A stretch of DNA of 64,000 nucleotides from Prostheceraeus crozeri (taxonomy: Eukaryota; Platyhelminthes; Polycladida; Euryleptidae), in NCBI GenBank assembly GCA_907163375.1, contig CAJQUW010007770.1:124001-188000 (forward strand), read 5' to 3'. Both the position numbers and the translations under genes were made by a program. This document shows positions 1 through 12,785 of this stretch, piece after piece. The notes beneath the pieces were generated by a model, which saw only the letters and a list, made by a program, of their open reading frames with translations, was not told where the DNA came from and made no database searches. The stretch's first letter is position 1. Each line of letters starts with the position of its first letter.

Positions 1-2150
1 ATTACCGTTCCTCTAAAGTACTTTAATTGAATATTCTTACTGTATCAGATATTGACATAGAAGATGTTTCTAATTAATTTACTGGTTTATCACACAACAT
101 CAAATGTAAGCAATGATTCATATTTTAAATCATTACTTAATTGGCTATTTGCCATTTTGCCATATCACATTGTGTTAAATGTATTACAGTACTAGGGCTG
201 ATGGCAACCATTAGTACCCACTAGGAAACAATGTTTTGTCTGGTGAAATTTTACTTGTAGAGTACGGAAATCGGCAGCGTGAATGTGAGTTCATATAATA
301 ATTAAAGTTGCCGATTTACGCATTTCAGCGTCCTAAAATATTTTTCAAAATTTTCAATTTTCTCCAAAAGTATTGATTCAATGCTTATGATTTTCCGTCA
401 GAACATTACCCCGCGGTAGACCAATACTGTAGGCGAATTTCGACAATTTTGGCTGCGGTTTATCATTGTGCCAATTTACGGTCTCAGCACATGTGTTGCC
501 GATTTACGGCTTCTACAGATATGGGTGTTTTTGCAAAATATCCGAAATTCAGGTAAAAATTTATTTTAGGTGGTTCATCAAAATTGTCGCTGTCTACTAA
601 TCACCTTAAGAAATATTTCAAAGTTCATTGAATTTGCATATGTGATTACGAGATTCTCAAGCGTTCCGTGATACCGGAAGGGCCATCATGTGCCAAGTTC
701 TAATCTCATGCTCGGATGAGTTGGGAAAATATCAAAATTAGTCAAAATTGTTGATTTATTGACGTGATTGAGATTCATGATTAAACTAGATTTCAATAAC
801 GTAATTCTGATTACCTTCAAAAAATCAGCAGATTTTGATTGATTAAATGACACCGACCGCTCCTGGTAAAATGAACATTCATGGGAAAATAAGCGAGAAA
901 ATGAAAATTCTTCTGTAGTGAATAAATACAAACTTTTATTAATTTAGTTCTTTTATTCATAAACGTGAAATACAAAAATCACATAAAACTGTTCCAGTCC
1001 ATGTGGTGTACATTTAATTCCAGTGCCAAGAAAGTATATAGAGCCATCTGTTTAAGAGTCAAGAAAATAATGAATCGCTTAAGCAATGTTGATAAAAATC
1101 AATTGCAGTCGAACCTCTATACAGTCAATTTCAAGCGACAAGATAAAAAAGGAGAGTTCACTGTCAGGAGGTTTTCTAAAATTTGATGTAATATTGGTTT
1201 TAAAGTAAGCACATAAAGTCAAAGCAGTCATACAAAATGATTAAAACTAATGCATACATTTAGAAAACAAATTTTAGGGTAATAACCAGAAATACTGTAT
1301 TGTATCACAATGTCATGTTAAATGATAATTTAAACACAAGATGCAGAATGTAGCTACTATGAAAAATAATCAGTACTCTATACAGCATAAGCTGCATACA
1401 TCATTAATTATGAACGATGGAAATAGCAGTCAATACGAGTCTGTACAGTAGATCGCTCGTCAACAGAAGCAATCATGTTTACTACTCGATCAAAAGCTTG
1501 CTACAAGGTCACTTTTCCTTTCAAGAAATTCCCTTATCTGACTCAACAGTCGGTCCGCTTGAAAAAGCAAAAAAACACACTTAAGGCGCACGTAAACTTG
1601 AAACTATTAGCTATTAACTATTGAGTAGTATCTAAAATTTGATTATAGACTTATAGACTTCAATAACTTAGGAAATTTTGGAGTTATAAGTATTATCGAA
1701 CTACTCGCCTCAAGAAAGGTAGTACATGTGCATGGGATTCGTATCAATGACAAAGTATAATTAAAGATCAGTATACATACTTCATGCAAAATATTCATTA
1801 TGTAACGGTTGAGACAACAAAGGGACTAAATAATATATTCACTATGTAGAGATATGCAACAAGCGCAAAGTATGCCATTTTTGTTGGGATCAAAAATTTA
1901 ATTCTCTGTGAGGAGAGATTCACTTTGTAGAGGTTCACTATACAAAGGGTCAACTGTATAATATCAATCATAATACCAATCGAACATAAACGCATATATA
2001 AGCACATTTCCAATCAATTAGCGAAGCTTCAGTGCATGAATTAAGTTCACACAACATTGACTGATTTAGATTTACACATTGCAGTCATGTAATCCTTAAG
2101 AGAAGACACAATTTTTGTAGAATACGTGCATGTGCATTGTCAAATTTCAG
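1..2150. other. Non-coding host DNA, no gene recognised
   Basis: This AT-rich stretch has only short open frames with no recognisable protein similarity. A short phrase (GCCGATTTACG and close variants) recurs around 306, 475 and 495, which may be a decayed tandem repeat. I see no RNA gene and no transposon end that I can define here. Confidence 0.5.
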
Positions 2151-2151
2151 C

Positions 2152-2782
2152 TATATCCGGTCGCCAGCTCGATTGAGTTTCTGCGGGGAATGAGGTCGAA
2201 AATGGAACTTTCACAGAATGATTGTACACCCTATGCCTACTGCAAGTCTGCGCGTGTACAGAGTTCTACATGGTTCCTCTTCTTGTCAGACAGCATCAAA
2301 GAAAAACGCATGTTAAACCAATGGGACGCAGATTGAAGATTTTGGTAAAAATGAAAGTTTCTGTGTTTTCGCTTATTACGGCAGAAATACTTAGTCTAGA
2401 GTCATTATTTTTGACATGGAGTCCTTTGAGGTCATTTCTTATCATGTTCATACATGCCCTCTGAAGTACAGATATTAAGATTTGGCAAACCTCCTGATGT
2501 CGGCAAGCACAAGCATTTTAAGCAATTAAATCCACATTTAACCATTTTGTTGCATACATTGCCGATCGGAAACATGATAATAGCACATGCTCATCTAAGG
2601 AAGTGAAATGAAGTCATTCATTATGGCTGAAGATTTATTGTTTAAATTAAGTGAATAAGCGAAAACATAGAACAGTTCATGAGCACCAAAAATTTCGTCG
2701 ATCTATGTCCCATAGGGTTTGCAAGAGTTTTTCTTCGTTCCTGTCTGACAGGAGGAGGAAAGGCAGAACTGGCAGATGCGTA
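2152..2782. repeat. Long-inverted-repeat element, diverged copy
   Basis: The left arm (about 2,152-2,340) reads the same phrases as the left arm of the better-preserved copy at 62.4-63.1 kb, including the stretch around 'CACAGAATGAT' and 'CCTATGCCTACT'. The right arm (about 2,640-2,780) carries the complementary 'CCTGTCTGACAGGAGGAGG' phrase. A third copy lies at 7.56-8.13 kb. No protein is encoded, so this is a non-autonomous foldback-type DNA element. Confidence 0.6.
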
Positions 2783-2950
2783 GATTCGAAGGAACCATAC
2801 AATGCAAATACAGTGAAAATATACAGTATATAGTGTACATCATTCTGCAAATGTTATATTTTCGGCTTTGTTATTATGTAAATGTGTCCAGGTGTCATGC
2901 GGTTAATGTCATCACGAAGCCTAGCTTTGTTCGTTATTTACTCATGATAA

Positions 2951-3383
2951 CACTAGGTGACATGCTACGCTCAATTACGCGTAATTACACATGACCCTAA
3001 ACATCCATGGCTATGCATGACATTGCTGCAACATCTGTCGGCAGTCCGAAAAAAGACTTCGCGTTTCATGTGTCTGCATGTATCAGAGGCTAAACAATGT
3101 GATAAGACCTCAATTTCATGCTCAGGGAAGACAAAACATGCTTAGCAGTTCATCCGTGGTTCAAGCGGCAACGCAGACAACCGTAGACGACGCGCAAACT
3201 ATAAACGCTCGCCCGCGCGTATTCATAAACATTCCCCATGTTTTAACAGCATCAGATCAAGTGATCTCTGACTCTTAGTGCAGCGCGTATGTACCGCGGA
3301 TAGGAGAATAGAATGTCTTTAACCAAGGATGTTTTTGGTGCTCCGTAATTACACGTGAATCACGCGTGGCATGTCACCCAGTG
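2951..3383. mobile_element. MITE with about 60-bp terminal inverted repeats
   Basis: The left end starts CACTAGGTGACATGC and the right end finishes GCATGTCACCCAGTG. The two ends remain complementary for about 60 bp with scattered mismatches, including TAATTAC and GGATGTTT blocks. The interior (433 bp in total) has no convincing coding frame. I read it as a miniature inverted-repeat transposable element, superfamily undetermined. Confidence 0.65.
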
Positions 3384-3734
3384 AATATTGCTATTGAGGA
3401 GCTTGTTTCTTTCGAATTTCTCGGTGTTATTTTTGCCAAAGATAATGGATTAATTTTTAATATTTAGATTAATTTATAATATAACAAATTAATATTTGGA
3501 TTAATTTGGATAAAGATTTTTGCCGTTCTTGTGAAAAGCTCTTCGCCAACATAGTGTCTCATCCTGATCACCCATTACGATAATTATTTGAAACTAGACC
3601 GCTAATTCGTGTAACTCGTCATTGAAGTTCCTTGCACCGTCCATTTTGTAAAACGAAGCGCTTTGGTTCCTCTTTCGTAAAATGCTGTGAGTAAAATACT
3701 TTTTGAAAATATCTATGATCATCTACCATATAAA
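3384..3734. other. Non-coding host DNA between two transposons
   Basis: AT-rich sequence with repeated ATTAATTT phrases and no recognisable gene. Confidence 0.4.
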
Positions 3735-4387
3735 CAGTGTTTTATCCAGCCCTGTTTTGGGGGGAACTTTCCCCTAAAATATCAGAATTCCCCCTATGAT
3801 GGAAGACATAACTACACATAATCATACACTAGATGCAGGATGTAGCTGTAAATTTTTAAGATCGCCTTTCAAGTCGCCTTTTGCTTTTACGTGACGTTCC
3901 GCTGGCTGCATACCGCGACTTCACTCGTGAGCAGGAGTTATCTATCCATAGACAAAGCAAGACTTTTCCCGTTGCAGCAAGATGTAATCGCTTCCGTTGA
4001 CACGCGTACATACGTACATGTGAATGTAATTAATGATGTAATGTAATGATATTGATGATTAATTGATGTGAATTATCGTGACGATCAAATAAACAACTTT
4101 CAGACAATCAAGTAACCATTAATTTGCAACAGGTATTTAGTTAAAAATAACAATTTGAAAAACATTTCTATCGTCTCGAAATTATAAGCCTGAAATAGGC
4201 ATACTTATATAGGCATGTTTTTGAAGTATTTATGAACAGATCAGATTAGTGACATGTCATATGTAGATGCCCATCTATATTGTACATAAGGAATTACAAT
4301 TTCTCATTGCCTGATGAGATACTTAAACTTTCAGAACCCCCTTAAAGAAAATTTCCCCCTGAACCACAAGGAGTGGATAAAACACTG
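3735..4387. mobile_element. Non-autonomous hAT-type element
   Basis: The 653-bp unit begins CAGTGTTTTATCC and ends GGATAAAACACTG. It is flanked on both sides by the perfect 8-bp duplication CATATAAA (3,727-3,734 and 4,388-4,395). Terminal CAGTG repeats and 8-bp target duplications are hallmarks of the hAT superfamily. Poly-C and poly-G blocks near the ends (CCCCTAAAA and TTTCCCCC) extend the complementarity. No transposase frame is present. Confidence 0.8.
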
Positions 4388-4410
4388 CATATAAATTTCA
4401 TTTTCAGTCT

Positions 4411-4760
4411 TTTATGACTGAATCCTACCAGCTGCACATCTTTTCCATGGCAATTTGATCTATCGTTTATTTAATTTCATTGTTGTTAATTGCATTCACG
4501 ACATGGCTTGAGATGCTTTGGTGGACAATCGATCCCCGCTACTTACCTGGATGTCGGCGGTCACAATTGTGACGAGTTATTTATTCATTCATTATTATTG
4601 CCTTGACAACTGATGTGTGGTGGTTAGGGTTTGATCCTGCCAATTGAGCTGGTTAGAGCACAGGTCTAGTTAACCTTGGTCGTAGGTTCGAATCCTACCA
4701 GCCGCACATCTTTTGCATGGCAATTTGATCTATCGTTTATTTAATTTCATTGTTGTTAAA
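4411..4760 (+). mobile_element. tRNA-derived SINE, a full-looking copy next to a partial one
   Basis: Around 4,650-4,705 the sequence carries a tRNA-like A box (GAGCTGGTTAGAGC) and a perfect B box (GGTTCGAATCC) inside a T-arm-like hairpin, GTAGG with CCTAC. A shared tail follows, from CAGC(C/T)GCACATCTTTT to ATTTCATTGTTGTTAA. The same tail occurs at 4,425-4,488 without the tRNA head. A cloverleaf with a matching 5' acceptor strand cannot be drawn, so this is a SINE rather than a working tRNA gene. Confidence 0.65.
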
Positions 4761-4912
4761 TGTATTGGCGCAGTGACTTTGTAATGCTCTCATGGAATTG
4801 TATGTTTGAGACTATATCGAACATTCTATTCTTTGTTCCCTGCAGGAACTCGTGTTGGCGGCCGGACTATTTGTCGGAATTTTCGACAGGGTATTCTTCA
4901 TTTTTCCAGGAT

Positions 4913-5602
4913 TCAAGATTCATCATTCTCACAAGCCCTCTCATCTTCGTTCAAATCATTTGGATCCTCTGTTTCATTTCCGTTTTGATTTTCTTCGTCT
5001 TGAGCTCCTTCTTCTTTCTTAGTTTGGAAGCATGTACAATTAGTTCTGACCCAATACACGAACTTTCGGAATATTACTGTAGCCACCTCAAAGCACATAA
5101 CACACACTTCACAAATGGTGAACATTGAAATTCCAAGCCAAAGTCCAGCTTGCCCTCCAAGATTTGACAAGAAATCGTACCAATCATACACCGGTTCTGT
5201 TTTTAAATGCATGACTTGTAAATCATCAAATGTGATACGAACTTTCAAGAAATGATTTCTAAATGAGGTTTTATTCACTGACTTCACATGTTCCATACCA
5301 CTCTTTCTATACACTTCCAACAGAAAATCAATTTTGGATTCTTCCGGCCATCTGGCGATAGATTGACTAACTTGAAACGTTGAGGTGTCGCATTCTTCGA
5401 AGTTGCACATTTCATTGCAATCCATATCGTTGCCTTTCTTTATATTTTGAAGTAAGGACATACGGTCTCCATCCGTACAGCCTTTTGTACTTTGTGTGAG
5501 TGGTAAACAAGGCCTTGAGCGAGTTTCGTTGTCAATATCACGAAAGGCAGGAGCGTCAACATGGCCGTGGAAAGCTGAGTAGCAGCCACATTTTTTCATA
5601 AT
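4913..5602 (-). CDS. DEG/ENaC-family ion channel, last coding exon
   Basis: This 229-residue exon carries the C-terminal half of a degenerin/epithelial sodium channel subunit. It opens in phase 0 after a good acceptor (CTTCAG) with the Cys-rich IMKKCGCYSAF segment of the extracellular domain. Further paired cysteines follow, then the pre-TM2 and pore region around SNLGGQAGLWLGIS (exon residues 146-159), where GLWLGIS corresponds to the family's selectivity filter. The second membrane segment (about 154-178) leads into a short acidic cytoplasmic tail. Known family members are trimeric amiloride-sensitive Na+ channels of the plasma membrane. The partner exon lies at 15,188-16,303, and together they give about 601 residues, normal for the family. 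The ligand or stimulus cannot be inferred. Confidence 0.9.
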   Translation of the reverse strand: MMKKCGCYSAFHGHVDAPAFRDIDNETRSRPCLPLTQSTKGCTDGDRMSLLQNIKKGNDMDCNEMCNFEECDTSTFQVSQSIARWPEESKIDFLLEVYRKSGMEHVKSVNKTSFRNHFLKVRITFDDLQVMHLKTEPVYDWYDFLSNLGGQAGLWLGISMFTICEVCVMCFEVATVIFRKFVYWVRTNCTCFQTKKEEGAQDEENQNGNETEDPNDLNEDERACENDES

Positions 5603-6536
5603 CTGAAGCATGAAAGATAATATGATATTAATGCTGTCAAGGTTAGCAAAAATTGCTACACAATAATACGCGCCCCTCGCGGGCAAGTACATGTACAGTA
5701 ATGGCTTTACCTGCGAATTTATACCCAGTCAGTGGATATTGTTGTGAGCGTGTGTAATTATTAATCCCAAAACATAAAGTATGAAATACAAATAACGTGA
5801 ATATGTAACATCAACATTCTTTAAGAGTGTAGGAGGCCCGCAAGAGCGCCACTCTAGCGCACCCGGACAGATTATCAATAAAAAGCAGGTGCGGCCCTTA
5901 CGAGGACCGTTTGAGCGTTCACGAGCTTGTCAAGATTAGTCACTTTAAGGGGACAGGAACGATCACTGGTCACGATGGGATACTCTGCCTCGCGCCAACG
6001 AGTCTGATCACAACTGGTAATGTGACTGATTGACAGTGTCACTTAGTTTGTCTTCTCTCTCTCTTCTTCCTGTTTCCGCCTCTTCTGCTTAGCGTCAATG
6101 TCACCTGGTGCACCTCCTCCGGACACGCGCTCGTTGAGGAGAACTTTATCGAGTTAGGGGATTCTTGAGGGCCTCTTGGCTGGCTTATAAGTGAGCGAGA
6201 AAATCAATATTGCACCGCGAAGTAACCAATCGGAAACGAATGAAAAGTTCACCACTCGGCATTAACAAATGTGATGCTGAAGAACTCTCGATGCTGAATC
6301 TAAGTCAGTCTAGTGAAGAACAATCACGCGGAAATAAAAATCTACAAGCATACAAGCATACTAAATAATTCTATACAAAACGCCATGCGCTACAATATGC
6401 AGGTAGGGATTCATGGCGGCATAGACGACATCAACTTAATGTAGGCTAGGCTTTTTATGTAATTGAATCTAGTCAGCATCGAATTTAGTCAGATCGCATT
6501 TTTTAGTCACTATTTCTGAAGGCTACACCTATGCCT

Positions 6537-7350
6537 ATTTACAAATCCCAATTTTTCAAAGAAAACATGTGAGAATGATAATTATTCAGGCACGGAGATT
6601 GCGAGCATTTTCTGAGCTCTCTTTTTATGTACTGGTCATCAAAATAGGCAATGTAGGAAAAAATAGTGATATCGTGAAGTTATTACAAAATCATGACTCG
6701 TTTGACTGAAAATATCATATTCTCATTTTTTCATCAAAATGTTCATGTTTGGTATCTTCAGAATCGTTGAGATGTAGGGAGAGCGAATATGCAAGCTATA
6801 TTTAAATTATTTCAAATAGTTCTTTATCAAACCTTTTAAACATTTTTTCTAATTTCCGCTTAAGTACACTAACTTAAGAGGTAAACAATCTGCAGTTGTA
6901 GTCAGATAACAATGACATGCCATCGCAAATTGTTGTTTTGTTTTGAACCTTTGTTCGCATCACATACTGCTTGTATACGGAAACAAGTTTTTGTGCGGTA
7001 ATGAGAAAAAATGGTTTTAAAAAGTTTGAAAAAGAAAACAGTTTTTTTATCGAACTTCTTTGAATATAACTTGCATATTCACACGCCTTACAGCGCAAGG
7101 ATTCAGAAGATAACAAACATGAGCATTTTTGATGAAATAGAGAGAACATTACACTTTTAACCAAAGGAGTCATGATTTTGTGACAACTTCACGATATCAC
7201 TGACTTTTTCCTAGTTCACCGATTTTGATGACCAGTATGTCAAAAGAGAGCTCAGAAAATGCTCGTTCTCCCCGTGACTAATTCATTATCATATTCATAT
7301 GTCTTCATACTGAAAAAGTGCGATTTGTAAATTGAGCGCTTTTCGTATTT
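6537..7350. repeat. Palindromic foldback element
   Basis: The arms at about 6,537-6,870 and 6,990-7,345 are inverted copies. For example, GAGCATTTTCTGAGCTCTC on the left answers GAGAGCTCAGAAAATGCTC on the right, and the ATCGTGAAGTT and AACTTCACGAT phrases also pair. The same family lies at 18.5 kb, where it was split by the Polinton insertion. No protein is encoded. Confidence 0.7.
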
Positions 7351-7555
7351 TGAGCACTGCTCAGCAAATACAGTAACGGTTGCAAGTCTATCATAGTTCA
7401 TTTTAAAGCTGAGAATACAAGCTCTCGAATGATGTATGACACGTTGTTGTGCGGAGCGATTGGAAGACAGGCGAATCGATTGAATTTCAGCGAAATGTAC
7501 AATGTAGGTGGTCCGTTTTTTATGATCAGTTCTGTAATATGTGGCTATAATACAC

Positions 7556-8130
7556 GTATTAGTCTGGCAGCCAGAGCTAGTTTCTGCAGGCTTTCACAGA
7601 ATGATGTACACTCTATGTCTACTACGTATCTGAACGTCTGCCGAGTTCTGGTGAGTTCCTCTACTTGTCAGACAGGATCAAAGAAAAACACACGTTAATC
7701 CAATCTGGCGCAGATTGCTGTTTTTGGTAAAAATGATTTTTTTCTCTGAATGTCTTCAAGTTATTTCCTACCATGTTCATGCAACTCTGTCCATAAAGCT
7801 AAACACATTCAGACTTGGCAAGCGTCTGATGTCAGCAAACAAAAGTATTTTGAGGATTTTAATCCACATGTGATCATATTCTCGCATACCTTGCTGATCA
7901 GGGACGTGATAATGACACATGCATTCCATACGTAATGAACTGAAGACATTCCATGTCGAAATTTATGACTCTGGGTTTAGCATTTTTCACTTAACCGGAG
8001 AAAACATAGAAAATTTCATAAGCACCAAAAAACTGCAATCTGCGTCCCATTGGTGATCTTTTTGTCCCACATGTGATTTTCTTTTATTCTATCTCACAAG
8101 AAGAGGAACCAGGAAGAACTCGACAGCTTC
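7556..8130. repeat. Long-inverted-repeat element, second diverged copy
   Basis: The left part shares CAGCCAGAGC, CACAGAATGATGTACAC and TGTCAGACAGGATCAAAG with the copy at 62.4 kb. The right part carries the complementary CACAAGAAGAGGAACC phrase. It is more decayed than the 62.4-kb copy. Confidence 0.55.
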
Positions 8131-9058
8131 ATTCAATTATATCATCAATTATTTATTCAAGTATTGCATCAAATTCAAATGTTAATCATTTATTTGACTA
8201 AAAATCTCTTTAATGAATTGCTCACAAAGGAATTTGTGTTTGATAGAATTATTAGGCATTACGTTTAAGTTATGTCTATATAGTGTAATACTTGTACGCC
8301 CACAGAATTAAATACTTTGTTTATCTACCGAAGCGCGCGCAGATGAATCTAATTCTGTGTGTACGCCTCTCTAAGTGTTTTCTGAAGGAGAAAGCCGACT
8401 TAGCACTCAATCATGCAGAGATTAACGTTCTCTATTTTCCACTACTCCCTCGGACGTCTGCACGCGCGCTCACCTCTTTATCTATAGGAGTCTACAGACT
8501 GAAAACAAAACTTAATTTCTCAGCAATTTTAAATTTACGAATTTCGCGAAATGCGTTTATTCTCAAAAATATAAATTCGGTTGAATGTTTTCTTCTTCAT
8601 TTCTCTTTAACCACTTGGCGCAGGAGCTTGCTGCATAGACCTCATACTGATGTATTGCCATACAGTAACTGCAATAACTCCATTGTCATAAACAGCACAA
8701 AAACAGATATTGCAATATGTAATACACAATGTAATACATGCGAGCTTGCTTTCAATACGTTTGAGTGATTTCATGCTGTGCTCTCTGCTTGATACACAAA
8801 TAACTGATCCAGATAAGTAAGCTTCAAATCGATGCTATTTAATGTTCAGCTACTAGAGAAAAGCAAGTTTAGTTATTTAGTTAAGTCATATTTCCGACTT
8901 GCCATAATTATCTCAATGCATTAGGAAAACACCTCAAAATTATTTAGAAAAATATAAATTAGTATATGCTATTAACTCAGGGGCCCTCTAATAATAATAA
9001 ATACCCAATATTTTCAATAATACTAAATGAAGTAATACTACGGTAAAGAAAATCAGTA
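8131..9058. other. Intronic DNA, no gene recognised
   Basis: A 158-codon frame at 8,292-8,768 has no recognisable motif and a composition like translated non-coding DNA. I do not call it a gene. Confidence 0.4.
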
Positions 9059-9497
9059 GATATCTTAAGACTCAATAAACAAGGCAAAAAGAAATAGCGA
9101 CCTCTAGATTGAAGAAAAATGAGGAGAAGGAATAAAATTAGGCCTCGTAGGCCTACAATGTGAATTTCAATGTTATTTGTGTGATGCAAATTATATAGGC
9201 TAGACATCGAGACATTTATTCGAACACAGACAGTCATCGTCATCTATTGGGAAGCATCGACAACAGCTTTATAGGGATAATAACATCAATCTGTCACAAT
9301 TTAAGATCTTAAAGCGATACTACAGCAAATACGATTTCCTGCTGCACGAAATGCTAAAGATAAGGCTCTAAAAGTCTTTACTCAATGGACAGAGTGACTC
9401 AATGAGACCATTAAGTAATTTTATTCCTTCTTCTCATTTTATTTAGTCTATATAAGGTCGCAATTTCTATTTGCCTTGTTTATTGATTCTTGAGATT
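9059..9497. repeat. Inverted-repeat (foldback) unit
   Basis: The arm at 9,059-9,102, containing CAATAAACAAGGCAAA, is complementary to the arm at 9,456-9,497, containing TTTGCCTTGTTTATTG. The arms are about 40 bp long with few mismatches. It is probably a MITE, and no coding capacity is seen. Confidence 0.6.
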
Positions 9498-10185
9498 TTT
9501 AATATTGCCCTTTATATTAACTAAATGCCATATGTTTCAAAGGTATAATCTTGTGCGTAAGACATGTGATGGAATTTCAAATGTGTACGTCATCCATTAT
9601 ATCAAGGTATTTAAAGTTAAGTACATAAAAATATGTGATATGGAATTTCAATTGTGCACCTTGTGTTACAAACTGTCGTACATTTTGGCTTTTGGTGGGA
9701 TTATTCTGTGTCACTTACAACTTAACACAAAGGAGATGCTTCGATCAGTAATCCGTATCGTCAAATCAATTTTTGTTATAATATACACGTATGAGCCCTT
9801 CTTTTTCACAAGATACCTTGTTGCAAGATATCTTGCTATTCTTCCACAAGAAAGCACCTAATTTCCCTCAAGATAAATTGCGATAAGTCATCTTGCCAAA
9901 AACACACAAGATATTGCTCAAGATACTTCAATTTAAATGTAAGATGTTTTGGCTATTTCACAAGACAGAGAAAGTCATTGGTTGAACACAATGTCAAGGA
10001 AAGACCACTTTGATGGTGTTGTTTTCAGGCCAGCAACCGTCCGCACATCATGCGTTCTTTGAAACCCTTCGTTTCTGAAAGTCAGCGTTTGGAGAGCCAT
10101 TTAATGGCATCATTAGGCCCATGCCTATACTGCTACACATGTGTGCTTCAGGGATTGTCAAAAATTGTTAATTGCTCTTTTGAAT

Positions 10186-10292
10186 CAATTAATTGAAATT
10201 GAAAATAATAGCAATCATTCAATTGAAATTAACGGCAATATCCATCAATGAATTGAAATTAAATGCAATATCTATCAATTAATTGAAATTCT
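10186..10292. repeat. Short AT-rich tandem repeat
   Basis: The phrase AATTGAAATT with a following GCAATA block recurs several times at roughly 45-bp spacing. The rest of the intron from 9,498 to 11,578 shows no gene. It does contain a twice-used phrase near CTCAGAGGGT at about 10,685 and 11,343. Confidence 0.5.
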
Positions 10293-11578
10293 ATTAAATC
10301 TGTATTTCAAATTTCAAACATGCTTACACAGATAATCTCAAATTCAAAAGCTTTGCATTTGTGAATACATTTATATTGATGGGAAGAATACTTTTTTGAA
10401 ATCTCAACTTATTTCATCAAGAATTGATACTGCAATGTGCATCAGAGGTGAATATACCGAAATCACTCAAAATATTCCAAACATTCAAATTTTAAAATAG
10501 CTCTCACGCCAAAAGTATAATGCCAATTTATTTTCCTTATGTCACAGTTGCACAATATGCAGAAAGTAAGCTATTAGAAATCTGGTGGCCATAGTTTGCT
10601 TGGTTAAAACGATATTCAAAAAAATTCGCCGGGGGTGGTCGCAAAACAGCGCCCAGTGAGGCGAAGGCTAATTGACATCTCAGGTCTCAGAGGGTGTAGA
10701 AATTCCCATAACAAATTTTTTAGTATCTGAATGATTAAAAAATGATTTTGTACATGTCCACGATGGTGCATAATGAGTGAAATTCATTTATTCAATATTA
10801 ACATCATGCTCTTGCATGTGCGTTATGTTAGAAGACCGCAAAATGTGAATATTTTGTTTTCATACATAGTCCTGAATAACTGGTCGGCCTACATGAACAA
10901 CTCGGCATAAATCAATCTTCAAGATGGAAGCTATCATTATATTCACAGTTCAACACTAAAATTAGACTGTTGGCAAAGCTTTCACATCAGTAAATGATGA
11001 GTTTGAGATCTCCACAGCTGTTTTGAGGGTCTTAAAATGCAGCAATTATGGCTCAGTTTAGGCCTATTTCCGATTGGTATGGATGAATTTAAAATATGGC
11101 CAAATGTAAGGGTTATGCTGCATGGAATAAATCAATTTCACTAAAATAAGCTTTTTTTTAAATAAGATTTTTGCATGTGTTTACTGAAAAGGCTGAAAGA
11201 CACTCAAAGGATTAATTACATCGACTTCCTACACGCAAACATCATTGTTTTACTTAACATCAACTTTCCTAATGATTTTAAATCTATTGAAGAAGGTAAA
11301 CTAAGAATTTGTGAAAGGGGTTCAATGGGTCCCCCATCAGATCTCAGAGGGTGAGAAAAAGCTCAGGTCTCTGAGGGTTAATTCGAATGCTTAATTATTC
11401 TGCACAACATGCTGTGTTGGCAACCTTATTTATTTCTAAATGCTTTTGTATATCTGTGATTTACTCCGATACTTGTGATCCTCATTTTTGAAATAAATCC
11501 AGAATTTATTATTGTGAACTAAAAGCAGAAATCAGCGAGGTTTATCATAAATGAATTGAATTTCAAGTTATTGATTTA

Positions 11579-12298
11579 CCGTATTTCTTTGAATATGAGA
11601 CGCCCTTGAATAAGAGACGCATGTACAAAAAATAGACTGTTATAGACATATTACATGCAGGCTATTGTAATGTGGTAGCTACATCCGCCTGAGCGATTAT
11701 TAGGCCTACTTATCTTAGTAAAATAAGTCAGTCTATTAGTAAATACGGGTATCATGACCAATATTGTATAATATATAAGGCTTCTTGTTGTTGTACATGC
11801 AGTACATGCATGTTGTACATACGTACATGTAGACCTACTTAAGGTTACTTCATCTACCATTTAAGGAGGCATTATACGGTAGCTTCCTTTGCATTTGGAG
11901 TCATGTATCGGTCGGTAACTTTTGCTGTAAATACTACTTGATTATCGGTATTTTCGTTTCGGTAAATTCAGATCTAGTCTACATGTATAGTGGTCAACAT
12001 GTACTGGTGGTATATGAATGTATTAGATGAGTCTACAAGATATGCTACTACAAACCATAAAACTCCTTTCATTTCCAAAATATCTGAATTATGATAAAGC
12101 GTATATATGTAAGAAAAATTACTGGCGAAATTTGCCCATGACAAAAAACTAAGACATCTTTTTCTAATGAAAGAATGAAAACTTGAATATTTGATAAATA
12201 AGAGACGCCCTTGAATAAGAGACGCCCCTGAATAAGAGACGCATCAATCAGGGATCTGAAAAAAATAAGAGACGCGTCTCTTATTCAAAGAAATACGG
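11579..12298. mobile_element. Non-autonomous DNA transposon, TA target site
   Basis: The 720-bp unit begins CCGTATTTCTTTGAATA and ends TTCAAAGAAATACGG, about 25 bp of inverted repeat, and is bracketed by TA on both sides. The right end carries a short tandem array of TGAATAAGAGACGCCC. A TA duplication fits Tc1/mariner-type or related elements. No transposase frame is present. Confidence 0.75.
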
Positions 12299-12785
12299 TA
12301 TATGGTCAAAATGAACGACTAAATTGCAATCATTTTTGACAATCATTGCGCAGGCACCTATTCATTATGTTCGATAGTTTTAGATATTATGCTAAGTCAA
12401 ATGTCAACCCTTTTTACCTTACGCCGGAACAATAATTGTTTGAAGGTCTCCTTCAGTGACTTTTCCTAACTTTGTGTTGGCTTTCTCTGAGTTGTAGCTG
12501 TTTTTTGTAGACCCGATATTTTGGTCACAGCAGCCTAATGAAAACAAATTTATGGCTGCAGTTTTTAGTTTTTCAACATTGTGGATTTTCCTCCTTATTG
12601 ATACGAATTTTTAGTTGCTTTGCAACTTCTGTAGTTTGCCAATTCAGGAAATATGTTCGAGTAATTATGTCAATTGATACTCAGTTACTTTTTATCTCGT
12701 TGTGATGACTAATATTACGCATCTTATATCCATACACGCTTTTTATAAATACGAAATTTAGATAAAAAACGTTGATTGATTTTTG

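Noticed and set aside
4640-4712. A functional tRNA gene
   Set aside because: The A and B boxes are good but the 5' acceptor strand does not pair with the 3' strand, and a second copy of the tail lies next to it, as expected for a SINE.
8292-8768. A 158-codon plus-strand frame in the channel intron
   Set aside because: No motif, no conserved pattern, composition like translated AT-rich DNA.
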